The notes under the pieces: generated by a model
Seen by the model: only the letters and a program-made list of their open reading frames with translations
The model's database searches: none
What the model was told of the DNA's origin: nothing
Shown here: piece by piece, positions 51,824 through 61,215 of the stretch
Numbering within the stretch: position 1 is the first letter of the stretch
Layout: every line of letters starts with the position of its first letter
Assembly (NCBI GenBank): GCA_050291585.1
Contig: JBNKKA010000004.1
Span: 3,980-67,979, forward strand
DNA from: JASJCL01 sp050291585
GTDB taxonomy: Bacteria; Desulfobacterota; Desulfobacteria; Desulfobacterales; Desulfosarcinaceae
Length of the DNA: 64,000 nucleotides
Direction: 5' to 3'
Translations under genes and position numbers: made by a program

Positions 51824-53164
51824 TCACAATAATGAGATCGCCATATCCGACAACTCCGAGCGCTCGCCTTTCTCCAGATTGATGTGGGTGAAGAGGTTCT
51901 GGCCCTTCATCTTCTCGATGAGATAGCTGAGGCCGTTGGACTGGCTGTCCAGGTAGGGATGATCGATCTGGAAGATATCGCCGGTGAAGACGATCTTGGT
52001 GCCCTCTCCGGCACGGGTGATGATGGTTTTCACCTCGTGGGGGGTCAGGTTCTGGGCCTCGTCGACGATGAAGAAGACTTTCACGATGCTGCGCCCACGG
52101 ATGTAGGAGAGGGGTGTAATAACGATCTTCTCCTCCTCTAGCAGGTCTTTGATCAGGAATCTGGATCCGTTGGCGCTCTTCTGGGATACCTGGTTCTGGA
52201 TGACGGAGAGGTTGTCGAAAAGGGGCTGCATATAGGGATCGAGCTTTGACTTGATATCCCCCGGCAGATAGCCGATGTCTTTGTTGCTGAGGGGCACCAC
52301 CGGACGGGCGATAAAGATCTGACGATAGTAACGCTTGCTCTCCAGGGCTGCGGCCAGAGCCAGGAGGGTTTTACCAGTGCCAGCCTTGCCGGTGAGAGTC
52401 ACCAGGGGAATGTCGCGGTTCATGAGGGCATCCAGGGCAAAGGTCTGCTCGGCGTTACGCGGCCGGATCTGGCAGCAGGCGCGGTGCTCCACCCGCCGCA
52501 ACCGATCCAGGGCAGGATCGAAAACCCCCAGCACCGATTTACTGCCGTTGCGCAGGATAAGATACTCGTTGGGCAGGAGGTCTTCGGGCAGTTCTATCTC
52601 ATCCAGACCGATCTCATAAGGCGTCTCGTATAGCCGGCTGATGGCCTCGCCAGGGCTGTCCTCCAAGAGACGGGCACCGGTGTATAGCCCGCCGACATCC
52701 TTGACGTGGTCGGTGGTGTAATCTTCAGCCAAAAGCCCCAAGGCCTTCGCTTTCATGCGCAGATTGACGTCCTTGGTGACCATCACGACCCGGTCGAAAC
52801 CGCGCTCCTGGGCCAGGTGGTAGGCGGCATTTAAAATTCTATGGTCGGGCTTTTCCATTCCGAAATTGGCTGCCACCTTGGGATCCGGCGCCGACTCCAG
52901 ACAGACCGAGATCGCCCCCTTGCCCTCCCCCAGAGGCATCCCGCCATTGAAAATCGAGGCGCTCGAGAGGGTATCCAAGGCGCGTACGAACTCCCTGGCA
53001 TTGCAATTGAGGATCTCCTTGCCCTTTTTGAAACGATCCAACTCCTCGATGACGGTTATGGGGATGGAGATATCGTGTTCATCGAACTGGTGAATACAGG
53101 AGCTGTCATGCAGGATGACGTTGGTGTCTAGAACAAATAGCTTCTTAACAGTGCTGGGGTTCAT
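51824..53164 (-). CDS. PhoH-family protein with PIN domain
   Basis: A 446-residue PIN-PhoH (PhoH2-like) protein. FVLDTNVILHDSSCIHQF starts the PIN nuclease domain (residues 9-150), and the PhoH helicase-like ATPase has LTGKAGTGKTLLALAAALE (Walker A) and VFFIVDEAQNLTPHEVKTII (Walker B). Such fusions unwind and cut RNA. There is no partner antitoxin gene next to it. A weakly related frame upstream to 53406 has no support. Confidence 0.92.
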   Translation of the reverse strand: MNPSTVKKLFVLDTNVILHDSSCIHQFDEHDISIPITVIEELDRFKKGKEILNCNAREFVRALDTLSSASIFNGGMPLGEGKGAISVCLESAPDPKVAANFGMEKPDHRILNAAYHLAQERGFDRVVMVTKDVNLRMKAKALGLLAEDYTTDHVKDVGGLYTGARLLEDSPGEAISRLYETPYEIGLDEIELPEDLLPNEYLILRNGSKSVLGVFDPALDRLRRVEHRACCQIRPRNAEQTFALDALMNRDIPLVTLTGKAGTGKTLLALAAALESKRYYRQIFIARPVVPLSNKDIGYLPGDIKSKLDPYMQPLFDNLSVIQNQVSQKSANGSRFLIKDLLEEEKIVITPLSYIRGRSIVKVFFIVDEAQNLTPHEVKTIITRAGEGTKIVFTGDIFQIDHPYLDSQSNGLSYLIEKMKGQNLFTHINLEKGERSELSDMAISLL

Positions 53165-53463
53165 GGAATCTCCGAATCTGAACTAGCGTCAATGGGAAGC
53201 ACCTGCCGCTCCAGACTTACGGTTCTATCGAGATGAAGGCCCTTAAGCATAGCGGCAATCACCTTTTCAAAGCGACCCAAAGGGCCAAACGGCAGGGGGG
53301 TGAGAATTGTCAATCGAGAGTGGATCCCATAGACGGAAAAGGTTGGTAGTGGGTGGCTGTTGGATATGGGTAGGAGCAAGCTGGGCCAAAGCCTTTCAAG
53401 CACCATTACACGCTGAAATAATAGAAAATAATTAATAATAATTTAGTATAGCATATGTCACCG

Positions 53464-53480
53464 GGGACTTCAATAGTCCC
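53464..53480. other. Short hairpin between phoH and the NifX-like gene
   Basis: GGGACT (53464-53469) and AGTCCC (53475-53480) around five bases. It precedes the promoter at 53505. The A+T-rich stretch 53410-53460 probably contains the phoH promoter. Nothing else is seen in 53165-53624. Confidence 0.4.
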
Positions 53481-53504
53481 TACGGCGCGACTGCAGGAGG
53501 ATGC

Positions 53505-53532
53505 TTGCATTCCGTATCAACGGTCTTATAAT
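53505..53532 (+). promoter_or_regulatory. Sigma-70-type promoter of the NifX-like gene
   Basis: TTGCAT (53505-53510), 16 bases, TATAAT (53527-53532): a perfect -10 and four-of-six -35, about 93 bases before the ATG at 53625. Confidence 0.6.
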
Positions 53533-53624
53533 GGATGGATTTGTTGTGGCACCACCCTAAGGACACAGCCCTGTACCACGGCATTGACTTCGCTCCCCTA
53601 ACCCTATTAATCAAAGGACACACC

Positions 53625-54044
53625 ATGAAAATCGCTTTTCCAACCATGCAGGACCTGGGACTGGATTCGCCCGTATACAGCCACTTCGGCTCGGCCGCTT
53701 TTTTTGTCATCGTGGACAGTGAGAACGACAGCTTCAAGGTTCAGCAGAATCCGGATCAGGACCACGAACACGGCCATTGCCAACCCCTGGCAGCCCTGGG
53801 CAACACCACAGTGGGTGCCGTTGTGGTGGGTGGCATCGGCGGCGGCGCCCTGCGCAAACTTGCCGCCGAGAAGGTCACCGCATACCGCGCCGAGGAGGGT
53901 AATGTGGCCCACAACCTGGCGCGCTTCAAAGCCGATCAACTGACGGCCTTCACCGTGGATATGACCTGTGGGGGCACGTACAGATTGGTGAAAACGGCGG
54001 CTGCGCCCATCACTGATTTCTTCGATACTCAGAACAGAGAATAA
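53625..54044 (+). CDS. NifX/NifB-like (dinitrogenase cofactor family) protein
   Basis: A 139-residue protein of the FeMo-co-binding NifX/NafY/MTH1175 fold. IAFPTMQDLGLDSPVYSHFG, AAFFVIVDSEN and AALGNTTVGAVVVGGIGGGA are the family segments; HEHGHC may bind metal. AAAGGA precedes the ATG. No nitrogenase gene is present, and most such proteins in sulfate reducers are of unknown role in metal cofactor handling. Confidence 0.88.
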   Translation: MKIAFPTMQDLGLDSPVYSHFGSAAFFVIVDSENDSFKVQQNPDQDHEHGHCQPLAALGNTTVGAVVVGGIGGGALRKLAAEKVTAYRAEEGNVAHNLARFKADQLTAFTVDMTCGGTYRLVKTAAAPITDFFDTQNRE

Positions 54045-54068
54045 AGCGGCTATGATGTCCGTCAGAAT

Positions 54069-56051
54069 TTAGCTGGCCACCTGGATGCCTGCGGGGCTGA
54101 TAAGATCCAGCACCCGTCGCACGGTGGTGGCCAGCTTATGAATGGAGAGCGGTTTGAGCAGGAGTTCGCGTGCGCCGATGAGGGCGGCCCGCTCCTTGTC
54201 GATGCGCTCACTGTAGCCAGTGCAGATGATCACCGGCAAATCGGGATAGAGTTTGAGGGCCCGGGTGGCCAGTTCATCCCCGGTAAGATCGGGCATGGTC
54301 ATATCGGTGATAAGAAGATCGTAGCGCCCTTTGTTGGCGTGCAGGGCGGCCAACGCCTCCACTGAACTGGAGCGGGCGTCCACCTTATAACCCATCTGCT
54401 TAAGCATGTCCTTGCCCAGATCGGCGAGAAAGATCTCGTCATCCACAAACAGAATCGACTCCGACCCACGGGGTAGATCTGTCTTTGCGCCGTCATCCAT
54501 TGCCATGGGCAGGTTGACGATGGGAAAGCGCACGTCAAAGCAGGCCCCACCACCCACTTCGCTGGTCACGGCTATGGTCCCACCGTGATTCTTGACGATA
54601 CCATGCACCACAGCCAATCCCATGCCGGTTCCACGACCGGTTTCCTTGGTGGTGTAAAATGGATCAAAAATCCGCTTGAGGACCTCCACATCCATCCCAT
54701 GGCCGGTATCGGTCACCCGCAGGCGCACCATCTCTCCACTGACCGGTATAGCCAGCCCTATCATTTCACTATCGACGGAGACATTATCCAGGCTGATGCG
54801 TAGTTCGCCCCCCTCAGCCTCCATGGCGTGGGCTGCATTTGCGCATAGATTCATCACCACCTGGTGGATCTGGGTGGGATCGCCGAGAATAATATTGTTC
54901 CGCGTAGCCATATCGAATTGAATTCTAATGCTAGTGGGAAGGGTGGCGCGCAACAGCTTGAGGGCCTCTTCGACCACACCGGTGAGCTCGAGGCGTTTTT
55001 TAAGGGGCGCATCTTTACGGCTGAATGTGAGAATCTGGCGCACCAGTTCCTTGGCGCGGTTGGTGCCTTTGAGCACCTGTTCCAAGCGGTTATGGGCTGC
55101 CTCCCCGGGATCCAGGCTCAATTGGGCCAACTCCACATAGCCCATAATACCGGACAGGATATTGTTGAAGTCGTGGGCGATGCCGCCGGCCAGGGTGCCA
55201 ATGGCCTCCATCTTTTGAGATTGCATCAGTTGAGCTTCAAGCTGGGAACAGGCATTCTCGGCCTGGATCTTGTCAGTGATGTCAAAAGCGATGCCGGCCA
55301 GAAGAGGCGTTTTGTCGTGGCGCAGGATGGGGAACTTGGAGACACGATAATAACGAACTTCATTATCCAGAGAGACCATCTCGACCGTGTTGAGCGCCTC
55401 GCCTTCGATCAGGACGCGCTGATCGTTGCGTTCCAGTTCGACGGCGATGTCCTCGCTCCAGAGATCGTGGTCGGTTTTGCCGATGCGCTCCATGGGGCTC
55501 TGGTTAAAGAAAGTCTGGCAGGCGGCGTTGAAATAGAGATAGCGGCCGTGCTCATCTTTCATATAAGCCAAGGCCGGTAGGTAGCGCATGAATGCGTCGA
55601 AAAGTTGCTTGTTCTCCCGCAGGGCGGCTTCCGTACGACGGCGTTCACGGACTTCAGCCTCCAACTGGGCACGGGCCTCGGAGAGCTGGTTCATGCACTG
55701 GTTGAAGTGGTGGCCGAAAGGGGTAGTTGGGGCCTGATCGACTGGAACGCGGCACTCCAGATTCCCTCTGGCGGCCTGCTGCAGGGCATTGCGAAGGGGT
55801 TCCAAAGACCGCAGACGCCATGCCACTAGCAAATAGGTTGAAGCCACAATGCCGACGCCAATCAGGGCCTGCCACCAGGGCTCTAAAGTGCTCCCAAGAA
55901 AATCGGCTTGATGTGTCCAGAGAAAGGCACCCATCAGGCAGACGCCCACCCATGTGCTCACACAGACCGCCACGCGATGGTGAAAACGGTGCGGCAGGCA
56001 GGTCTTTACGCCCGCTTTGATTCCAGAGATTGGTTTTTTAGTGGGCTGCAT
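54069..56051 (-). CDS. Hybrid sensor histidine kinase (PAS-HisKA-ATPase-REC)
   Basis: A 660-residue membrane kinase. Two close hydrophobic segments (VSTWVGVCLMGAFLW and WWQALIGVGIVASTYLLVAW) leave almost no periplasmic part. A HAMP-like linker, a PAS domain (MRYLPALAYMKDEHGRYLYF), HisKA (GGIAHDFNNILSGIMGY with the phospho-His), the ATPase (VTDTGHGMDVEVLKRIFDPF, GRGTGMGLAVVHGIVKNHGG) and a receiver (ILFVDDEIFLADL, DLLITDMTMPDLTG) follow. The ATG at 56051 is the first true ATG after two TTG codons. No response regulator with output is adjacent. Confidence 0.9.
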   Translation of the reverse strand: MQPTKKPISGIKAGVKTCLPHRFHHRVAVCVSTWVGVCLMGAFLWTHQADFLGSTLEPWWQALIGVGIVASTYLLVAWRLRSLEPLRNALQQAARGNLECRVPVDQAPTTPFGHHFNQCMNQLSEARAQLEAEVRERRRTEAALRENKQLFDAFMRYLPALAYMKDEHGRYLYFNAACQTFFNQSPMERIGKTDHDLWSEDIAVELERNDQRVLIEGEALNTVEMVSLDNEVRYYRVSKFPILRHDKTPLLAGIAFDITDKIQAENACSQLEAQLMQSQKMEAIGTLAGGIAHDFNNILSGIMGYVELAQLSLDPGEAAHNRLEQVLKGTNRAKELVRQILTFSRKDAPLKKRLELTGVVEEALKLLRATLPTSIRIQFDMATRNNIILGDPTQIHQVVMNLCANAAHAMEAEGGELRISLDNVSVDSEMIGLAIPVSGEMVRLRVTDTGHGMDVEVLKRIFDPFYTTKETGRGTGMGLAVVHGIVKNHGGTIAVTSEVGGGACFDVRFPIVNLPMAMDDGAKTDLPRGSESILFVDDEIFLADLGKDMLKQMGYKVDARSSSVEALAALHANKGRYDLLITDMTMPDLTGDELATRALKLYPDLPVIICTGYSERIDKERAALIGARELLLKPLSIHKLATTVRRVLDLISPAGIQVAS

Positions 56052-56275
56052 CAACAATTAAGGACCTTTTGTTTCAGACGCTGATGCCTTCCCTATCGCC
56101 AGTTTTTGTAGAAAACTTGAGATCTGATACGAAATGTCGGCAACGTCGACACTGTTGGATGTTACAATAGCCAGACCTAAGCTCACTTTACTGAATTCAT
56201 TCTATTAATCAGAATAATAATTAGCATCAGGAGGCGTGGGGAAGCTGCCGGCATTCAGCTGCTGAAGCTAGAGGC

Positions 56276-57946
56276 TTACGAATTGCGGCAGTGGTTCAGG
56301 TAGGCGGCTGCCTGGGGATCTTCTTGGAAGGGCGTGAGGACCTCTATGGCCTGATTGAAATGACCCAGGTTTATTAGGGACACCGCCAGACAAAGGTGGA
56401 GCTCTTTGGCTCGGGGGTATCTTTCCACTGCATCACCGAGAAGGCCGTGACACGCTTCATGGCGCCCCCTTTTCTGGAGCAGAATGCCCAGCCCCAGGTA
56501 GGCGCGCTGGTGGGGATAGTATTCCAGGGCCCGCCGGAAAAGGCGTTCCGCCAGGCGCGCCTTGCCCGCTATGGCGTCCATGGTGGCGTAGTCCCCATGG
56601 GTGAAAGTCAAGCCCAAGCGGGAGAGGAAATCGGCATGGAAGGGCGCCAATTCTGCATCCTCCACGAGCTCAAGGGCCTCGCAATACGCAGGCAGGCCCC
56701 GCCAGAAAGCCTCACGCAGGCGTTTGCCGAAACCAAGCACCTGGGCCTCGTCCAGGTCGGAATCGGTCCGATAGAAAAGGATGTCCTCTTCCCGCTGCCG
56801 CCAGTAAGCGTCGTCATGGCCACTGCGGCGGCAGTGATCATTGTAGAGGGCCGTGCCGGGAAAAAGGGCTAAGAGATAAAAGATGGCACCGAGGGGTTTG
56901 ATCTCGTCCATCAGGTCAATGCTGTCCTGAATAGTGGCCTCCGTCTCGCCGGGGGCGCCGTAGATGAAGTATGCCCTGGCCATGATCCCGTGGGCGGTTG
57001 TGGTTCGAAACGCATCGAGGATATCCGCGTGGCGCAGTTCCTTGCCCAGGGCTTGACGAATCTCGGGGTTGCCGTGCTCCACCCCGTAACTGATCTGCTG
57101 ACAACCGGCCAGGCGCATCCAGCGCAGAATCTCGGCATCCACCAGGTTGACCCGCGAGATGGCGGCCCAGTGGATGGGCAGCCGCCGGGCGATGATCTCC
57201 TTGCAGACCTCGATTACCTTAAGCTTATCAAGGGTAAAGGTGTCGTCGGACACGTAAAAAAATGAGACTCCGCGTCGGTAGAGCAGTTCGAGCTGGTCCA
57301 CGAAATAGGTCGCCGAGTGACTTCGTACCTGGCGTCCCCAGAACTGGGGTGAACCGCAGAAGCGGCACTTGCCCGGACAGCCGCGCGTGAGAGCAAGGTG
57401 TTGATAGGCGAAGTAGCGGGCCGGGTTGGGCAGTTGGTCCAAGTCCTTGATGGGCGTCGCACGGGGGTTGGCCACGGGGCCGTCGACACTGCGATGGGAT
57501 AGACCGTCGATGGCCGCAGGCGCCAGTTTTCCCTTGGCGAAGGCCTGGACCAGGTGGAGAAAGGGGTATTCCCCTTCACCTCTGACAACGTAGTCCAGGG
57601 CGTCAACATCCCCAAGGAGTTGCTTCCAGAGAAAGGTGGCCCCCACCCCGCCAAAGACGGTAACCACCTTGGGATTGAGGGCCTTGGCCGTGCGGGCGAT
57701 CTCGATGGCCCCCCAGCGGTTGGCGTTGAAGACCGAAAACCCGATGATGTCTGGATCGCGGGCGATGAGGGTCTCGCGGATCACCTCGTCCTCCGCCTGG
57801 AGCTGGCTCCAGTTGAGGATCTCCACCGTAAAGCCTTTGGCCTTGAGGAGGGCGCCGATGGTGTAGAGCCCGATGGGAACCGCCTGGATATCCTCTTGAT
57901 GGACGCGTGCTTCGAGAAAATAGGGGTAAATGAGGAGAATCTTCAT
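56276..57946 (-). CDS. B12-binding radical-SAM protein with TPR-like tail
   Basis: A 556-residue enzyme. Residues 1-130 are a cobalamin-binding domain (KILLIYPYFLEARVHQ, IGLYTIGALLKAKGFTVEIL); RGCPGKCRFCGSPQFWG holds the radical-SAM CxxxCxxC; the last 120 residues are helical repeats (AERLFRRALEYYPHQRAYLG, LCLAVSLINLGHFNQAIEVL). Such proteins act in methylation or other modification of unreactive carbon, for example on lipids or natural products. It has no partner genes here. The start has only a weak ribosome site. Confidence 0.88.
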   Translation of the reverse strand: MKILLIYPYFLEARVHQEDIQAVPIGLYTIGALLKAKGFTVEILNWSQLQAEDEVIRETLIARDPDIIGFSVFNANRWGAIEIARTAKALNPKVVTVFGGVGATFLWKQLLGDVDALDYVVRGEGEYPFLHLVQAFAKGKLAPAAIDGLSHRSVDGPVANPRATPIKDLDQLPNPARYFAYQHLALTRGCPGKCRFCGSPQFWGRQVRSHSATYFVDQLELLYRRGVSFFYVSDDTFTLDKLKVIEVCKEIIARRLPIHWAAISRVNLVDAEILRWMRLAGCQQISYGVEHGNPEIRQALGKELRHADILDAFRTTTAHGIMARAYFIYGAPGETEATIQDSIDLMDEIKPLGAIFYLLALFPGTALYNDHCRRSGHDDAYWRQREEDILFYRTDSDLDEAQVLGFGKRLREAFWRGLPAYCEALELVEDAELAPFHADFLSRLGLTFTHGDYATMDAIAGKARLAERLFRRALEYYPHQRAYLGLGILLQKRGRHEACHGLLGDAVERYPRAKELHLCLAVSLINLGHFNQAIEVLTPFQEDPQAAAYLNHCRNS

Positions 57947-58536
57947 TCCGGAAAGCGTCTTACCTGAAATACCACATGATATCTGACACGCATATAACGA
58001 CGATTCCCTTGCTATCCGATGGGGAAGAAGTTGGGTATCAGTACCCACCATCCTGAATAACGATGGATCAGAGGCTAATGGATAGCCGTAATTGTGTCAA
58101 ATACTGGGTCTTCACTACCAGCCAAGAATAGGTCGGTGTATAGGTAAATAAGAAAATAATTCCCCACAAATCATGATGTTTTTTTCATATAGCTGGATAG
58201 CGGCCCATCCGAAAACGGTCCTAAGATATTGTAATGATAACATCTTGATTTTTTGTTTAACATAAGTATGCTTTTTGCATGACTGCCGGTAGCACCTAAC
58301 CGCGCAATGTATTCTCTCCGACCTCGACTGATACACATTTAATTTTCACTCCACTACTACCGCCGCCGAACCCGCTTCCACCACTTCATCTGCTGAAACA
58401 GGGAGATGGCATCATCTCCTTAGGATGGGTGTTTTCTCCATATTTACGCGGGAAGACTTTTCATTGTTGATGGATGAGGGGCAGAGGTCGGCCCCTCGCA
58501 GCACGATGGCAACGGAGTAAAGAGGGAGGGGGGAGA
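57947..58536. other. Gene-free stretch between the radical-SAM and PEP-CTERM genes
   Basis: About 590 bases, A+T rich to 58340 then mixed. It must hold both divergent promoters. A 73-codon minus-strand frame at 58115-58336 has no ribosome site or family motif. I see no hairpin with a T run and no -24/-12 element. Confidence 0.35.
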
Positions 58537-59001
58537 ATGAAGGAAAAGTTATTGGCAGTTTTTATATGTATGGTCGCCCTGCTGTTTTCTCTGGGTACCG
58601 CATCTGCGATACCGTTTTCGGAAGGTGATGGTCCTTGGATAGAGAACATCCAGCTTGACTCTACTTTCCTGGTCCACCTCAATGATCGGCACCTATCTGA
58701 TGACGATGCGGATTTTACCATCGACTCGGCGATGCTTTTAGCGCTGTTTTTCGGCAGGTTCCAATCCTGGAGGACGGGTTTGACCCACGGCAACTGGGAA
58801 CCGCCAAGGTGGGCCCGATTTCGGGAGGCTGTTGACGATTGGGCATCCATGGACGACTTGGCCCAGACCGGTAATATACATAGGCATGGAAACGGCCAAG
58901 CCCCATCGCCCGTCCCCGAACCGGCGACGATGCTCCTCCTTGGCACCGGTTTGCTATTGTGCGCTGCTTTCAGTCGAAAAAAGTCGAAGACGAATTTATA
59001 G
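58537..59001 (+). CDS. PEP-CTERM sorting-signal protein
   Basis: A 154-residue exported protein. Signal peptide ends near GTASA; the C-terminus is SPVPEPATMLLLGTGLLLCA followed by RKKSK, the PEP-CTERM tripartite tag (motif, helix, basic end) recognised by exosortase EpsH/XrtA-type enzymes. The mature domain is short with an acidic stretch LSDDDADFTIDSAML. GGGAGG precedes ATG 58537. No exosortase or exopolysaccharide gene is in the window, so the sorting enzyme is encoded elsewhere. Confidence 0.83.
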   Translation: MKEKLLAVFICMVALLFSLGTASAIPFSEGDGPWIENIQLDSTFLVHLNDRHLSDDDADFTIDSAMLLALFFGRFQSWRTGLTHGNWEPPRWARFREAVDDWASMDDLAQTGNIHRHGNGQAPSPVPEPATMLLLGTGLLLCAAFSRKKSKTNL

Positions 59002-59191
59002 CAGCTGCGGCTGAGTTAAAACCAGGATTCCACATAGGGAATGCGGTGGTCGGACCTGCCCTATCGAAGTTTGCAGGTTCTCGGCCACCAACTCGCCCGC
59101 CTGACGTCCCACCCATTCCATATCGCTGGCCTGTTTGAACAGGTGTTACGGGGGTGACACAGCGATCTAATCGCCCCCCGTCATCCTTCCT

Positions 59192-59336
59192 GTGTCCATC
59201 CAGGAATGGTGAATCTCGCCCGAGTTCAAGGCGGGCAACAGATTTAAACCGGAGGAATATTGTTTATATTTCGAGGATTTGAATCTGTTGCCCAACGCCG
59301 AAATCGGGTGAGAGGTGCCATTTCTGGATGGGCACT
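59192..59336 (-). repeat. Stop-codon-linked palindromic repeat, copy C (longest)
   Basis: Read from the UspA stop: AGTGCCCATCCAGAAATGG, CACCTCTCACCCGATTTCGG, CGTTGGGCAACAGATTC, then an A+T-rich centre and an opposite arm ending CCTGGATGGACAC. Arms of about 57 bases are imperfect complements, so the transcript would fold into one long hairpin. Begins two bases after the UspA stop. The rest of 59002-59338 has no gene. Confidence 0.78.
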
Positions 59337-59338
59337 GA

Positions 59339-59782
59339 TTAACCCGGCGGACGCACCACCATCACCGAACAGGGCGCCTTGTGGGACACCCGTTTGGCCA
59401 CGCTGCCAAAAACCACCAGCCCCATGCCCGTAAACCCATAGGAACCCATCACCACCAGATCCATCACATTCTCGTTCAAATAGGCCAGGATCTCGGTGGA
59501 GACGTGGCCGTCCAGGACCACGATCTCATGCTCGATCTCTGGTGGCACCCGCTTGCCGTAGGACTCCGTCATGCGGGTCTCCAGTTGGGGGAGAAGAGCC
59601 GCCGTCGACGCTTGGGAGACATCCCAAGCCGTATCCGTAAGCATGGGGTTGATGGCTGGCGGCAACACATGCAACAGCCACAAGCGCGCTTTAAACTTGT
59701 TTGCCAAGGCAACGGCCATGTCAAAGGCCGCATCGGCATTGGTCGAAAAATCGATGCAGCAGGCAATCCGTTTAAGCGCCAT
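59339..59782 (-). CDS. Universal stress protein (UspA family)
   Basis: A 147-residue single-domain protein. KRIACCIDFSTNADAAFDMA begins the fold and VMGSYGFTGMGLVVFGSVAKR with VSHKAPCSVMVV is the ATP-binding G-2x-G-9x-G(S/T) region, so it is of the nucleotide-binding type. AGGAGG precedes the ATG. The CBS gene 48 bases upstream in the same direction suggests joint expression; both bind adenine nucleotides. Confidence 0.92.
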   Translation of the reverse strand: MALKRIACCIDFSTNADAAFDMAVALANKFKARLWLLHVLPPAINPMLTDTAWDVSQASTAALLPQLETRMTESYGKRVPPEIEHEIVVLDGHVSTEILAYLNENVMDLVVMGSYGFTGMGLVVFGSVAKRVSHKAPCSVMVVRPPG

Positions 59783-59830
59783 GGTTTACCTCCTCGCTTT
59801 GTGGTTTCCGACAGCACCTGCAAAGAGAGC

Positions 59831-60292
59831 TTACTCCCGCGATGCGGATGCAATCGTACTGAGCACGTCTGACTGGCCAACCACCCCCACCACGGCGCCA
59901 TCTACCACCACCGGCAGGGTGTGAAAATTGCGGTCCACCATGAGGGCTGCCACCGTCTCGATGGTGGAATCGGGACCCACGCTGACGGGATTGCGGGTCA
60001 TGGCATCGGCCACGGTGAGGGCGGCGATTTTGCGGGCTTCTTTTTCGATGCCTTTCATGGAGCTGAGGGTGATGAAACCGTCGAGAAAGGTGAAGAGGCT
60101 CGGCAAGGGTAGCTTTTTCTGCTGGGCGATGATGTCGCTGCGACAGAGGATGCCCACCAGACGGCCCTCCTCGTCGACCACCGGCAGACCATTGATCTGA
60201 TTAGACAATAACAGATGGGCTGCTTCGGCGATCTCCATGGTGGGCGTGGTGGTGAGCACTTCGCTGGTCATGATCTCTTTGACCTGCAACAT
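59831..60292 (-). CDS. Two-CBS-domain protein
   Basis: A 153-residue protein made of two CBS motifs (residues 6-60 and 92-150): VKEIMTSEVLTTTPTMEIAE, LPVVDEEGRLVGILCRSDII and VADAMTRNPVSVGPDSTIET, LPVVVDGAVVGVVGQSDVL. Pairs of CBS motifs bind AMP, ATP or SAM and act as energy sensors. AAGGAGG precedes ATG 60292, so longer frames to 60427 are not used. Located just before uspA. Confidence 0.92.
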   Translation of the reverse strand: MLQVKEIMTSEVLTTTPTMEIAEAAHLLLSNQINGLPVVDEEGRLVGILCRSDIIAQQKKLPLPSLFTFLDGFITLSSMKGIEKEARKIAALTVADAMTRNPVSVGPDSTIETVAALMVDRNFHTLPVVVDGAVVGVVGQSDVLSTIASASRE

Positions 60293-60489
60293 GACAACCT
60301 CCTTGGACAAGCGGAAACGGTTGAGGGCCGCTGGGAGGGCAGCATACCCGATGGGTTGAACACTGTTATCTTTATGGTACGCCCGCACCTCGGGGCTGTC
60401 AAAAAAAGATTGCGTCCAGCGTGTCAAGCGTACTACCTCCTACGAAGCCATGCTAAAGAAGGTATCAACGCCGCTGAAAGGAGTCGGGC

Positions 60490-61197
60490 ATGAAGACCAT
60501 CGGATTGATCGGGGGGATGAGCTGGGAATCGACCCTGACCTACTACCGGATCCTCAATGAGACCGTCAAAAAACGCCTGGGCGGCTTGCATTCAGCCAAA
60601 TGCGTGCTCTATTCGGTGGATTTCGGAGAGGTGGAAGCCTGCATGCGGGCCGATGACTGGGCCGGCGTCGAGGCCCACCTGACCATCGCCGCAAAGGCCT
60701 TAAATAGCGCCGGAGCCGACCTGGTGCTGATATGCACCAACACCATGCACCGCCTGGCGGAAGCGGTCGAGGCGGCCGCGGGCCTACCCCTGCTGCACAT
60801 CGCCGACCCCACGGCCGATGCCATCTGTAGTCAAGGTATCGAGACCATCGCCCTACTGGGCACCCGTGTCACCATGGAGGCCCCCTTCTACCGCCAACGG
60901 CTGGAGGCGCGCGGTCTGCACGTGCTCATACCCGAAGTGGATCAGCGCCAGCGGGTCAACGACATCATCTTCAACGAGTTGTGTCTGGGAAAAATCCGCA
61001 GCGCCTCACGCATCATCTACCAGCGCTACATCGAGGATCTGGAAGCCGCCGGCGCCCAGGGCGTCATTTTAGGCTGCACCGAGATCGGCATGCTCATCAG
61101 CCCCGAAGACAGCCCCCTGCCCCTCTTCGACACTACCGAGCTGCACGCCCGGGCGGCGGTGGCCGCGGCCATCGACGATGCGGAACCACTGGCCTAA
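60490..61197 (+). CDS. Aspartate/glutamate racemase
   Basis: A 235-residue cofactor-independent racemase of the RacX/YgeA group. KTIGLIGGMSWESTLTYYRI is the N-terminal signature, and the two catalytic cysteines lie in LICTNTMHRLAEAV and VILGCTEIGMLI. It interconverts D and L forms of an amino acid, most likely aspartate. Shikimate-kinase-like and NifA-like genes follow in the same direction. Confidence 0.92.
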   Translation: MKTIGLIGGMSWESTLTYYRILNETVKKRLGGLHSAKCVLYSVDFGEVEACMRADDWAGVEAHLTIAAKALNSAGADLVLICTNTMHRLAEAVEAAAGLPLLHIADPTADAICSQGIETIALLGTRVTMEAPFYRQRLEARGLHVLIPEVDQRQRVNDIIFNELCLGKIRSASRIIYQRYIEDLEAAGAQGVILGCTEIGMLISPEDSPLPLFDTTELHARAAVAAAIDDAEPLA

Positions 61198-61215
61198 AAG
61201 GGAAAATCAACAAGC

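Noticed and set aside
58115..58336. 73-codon minus-strand frame in the gap before the PEP-CTERM gene
   Set aside because: No ribosome site, no motif, unusual composition; more likely chance in an A+T-rich spacer.
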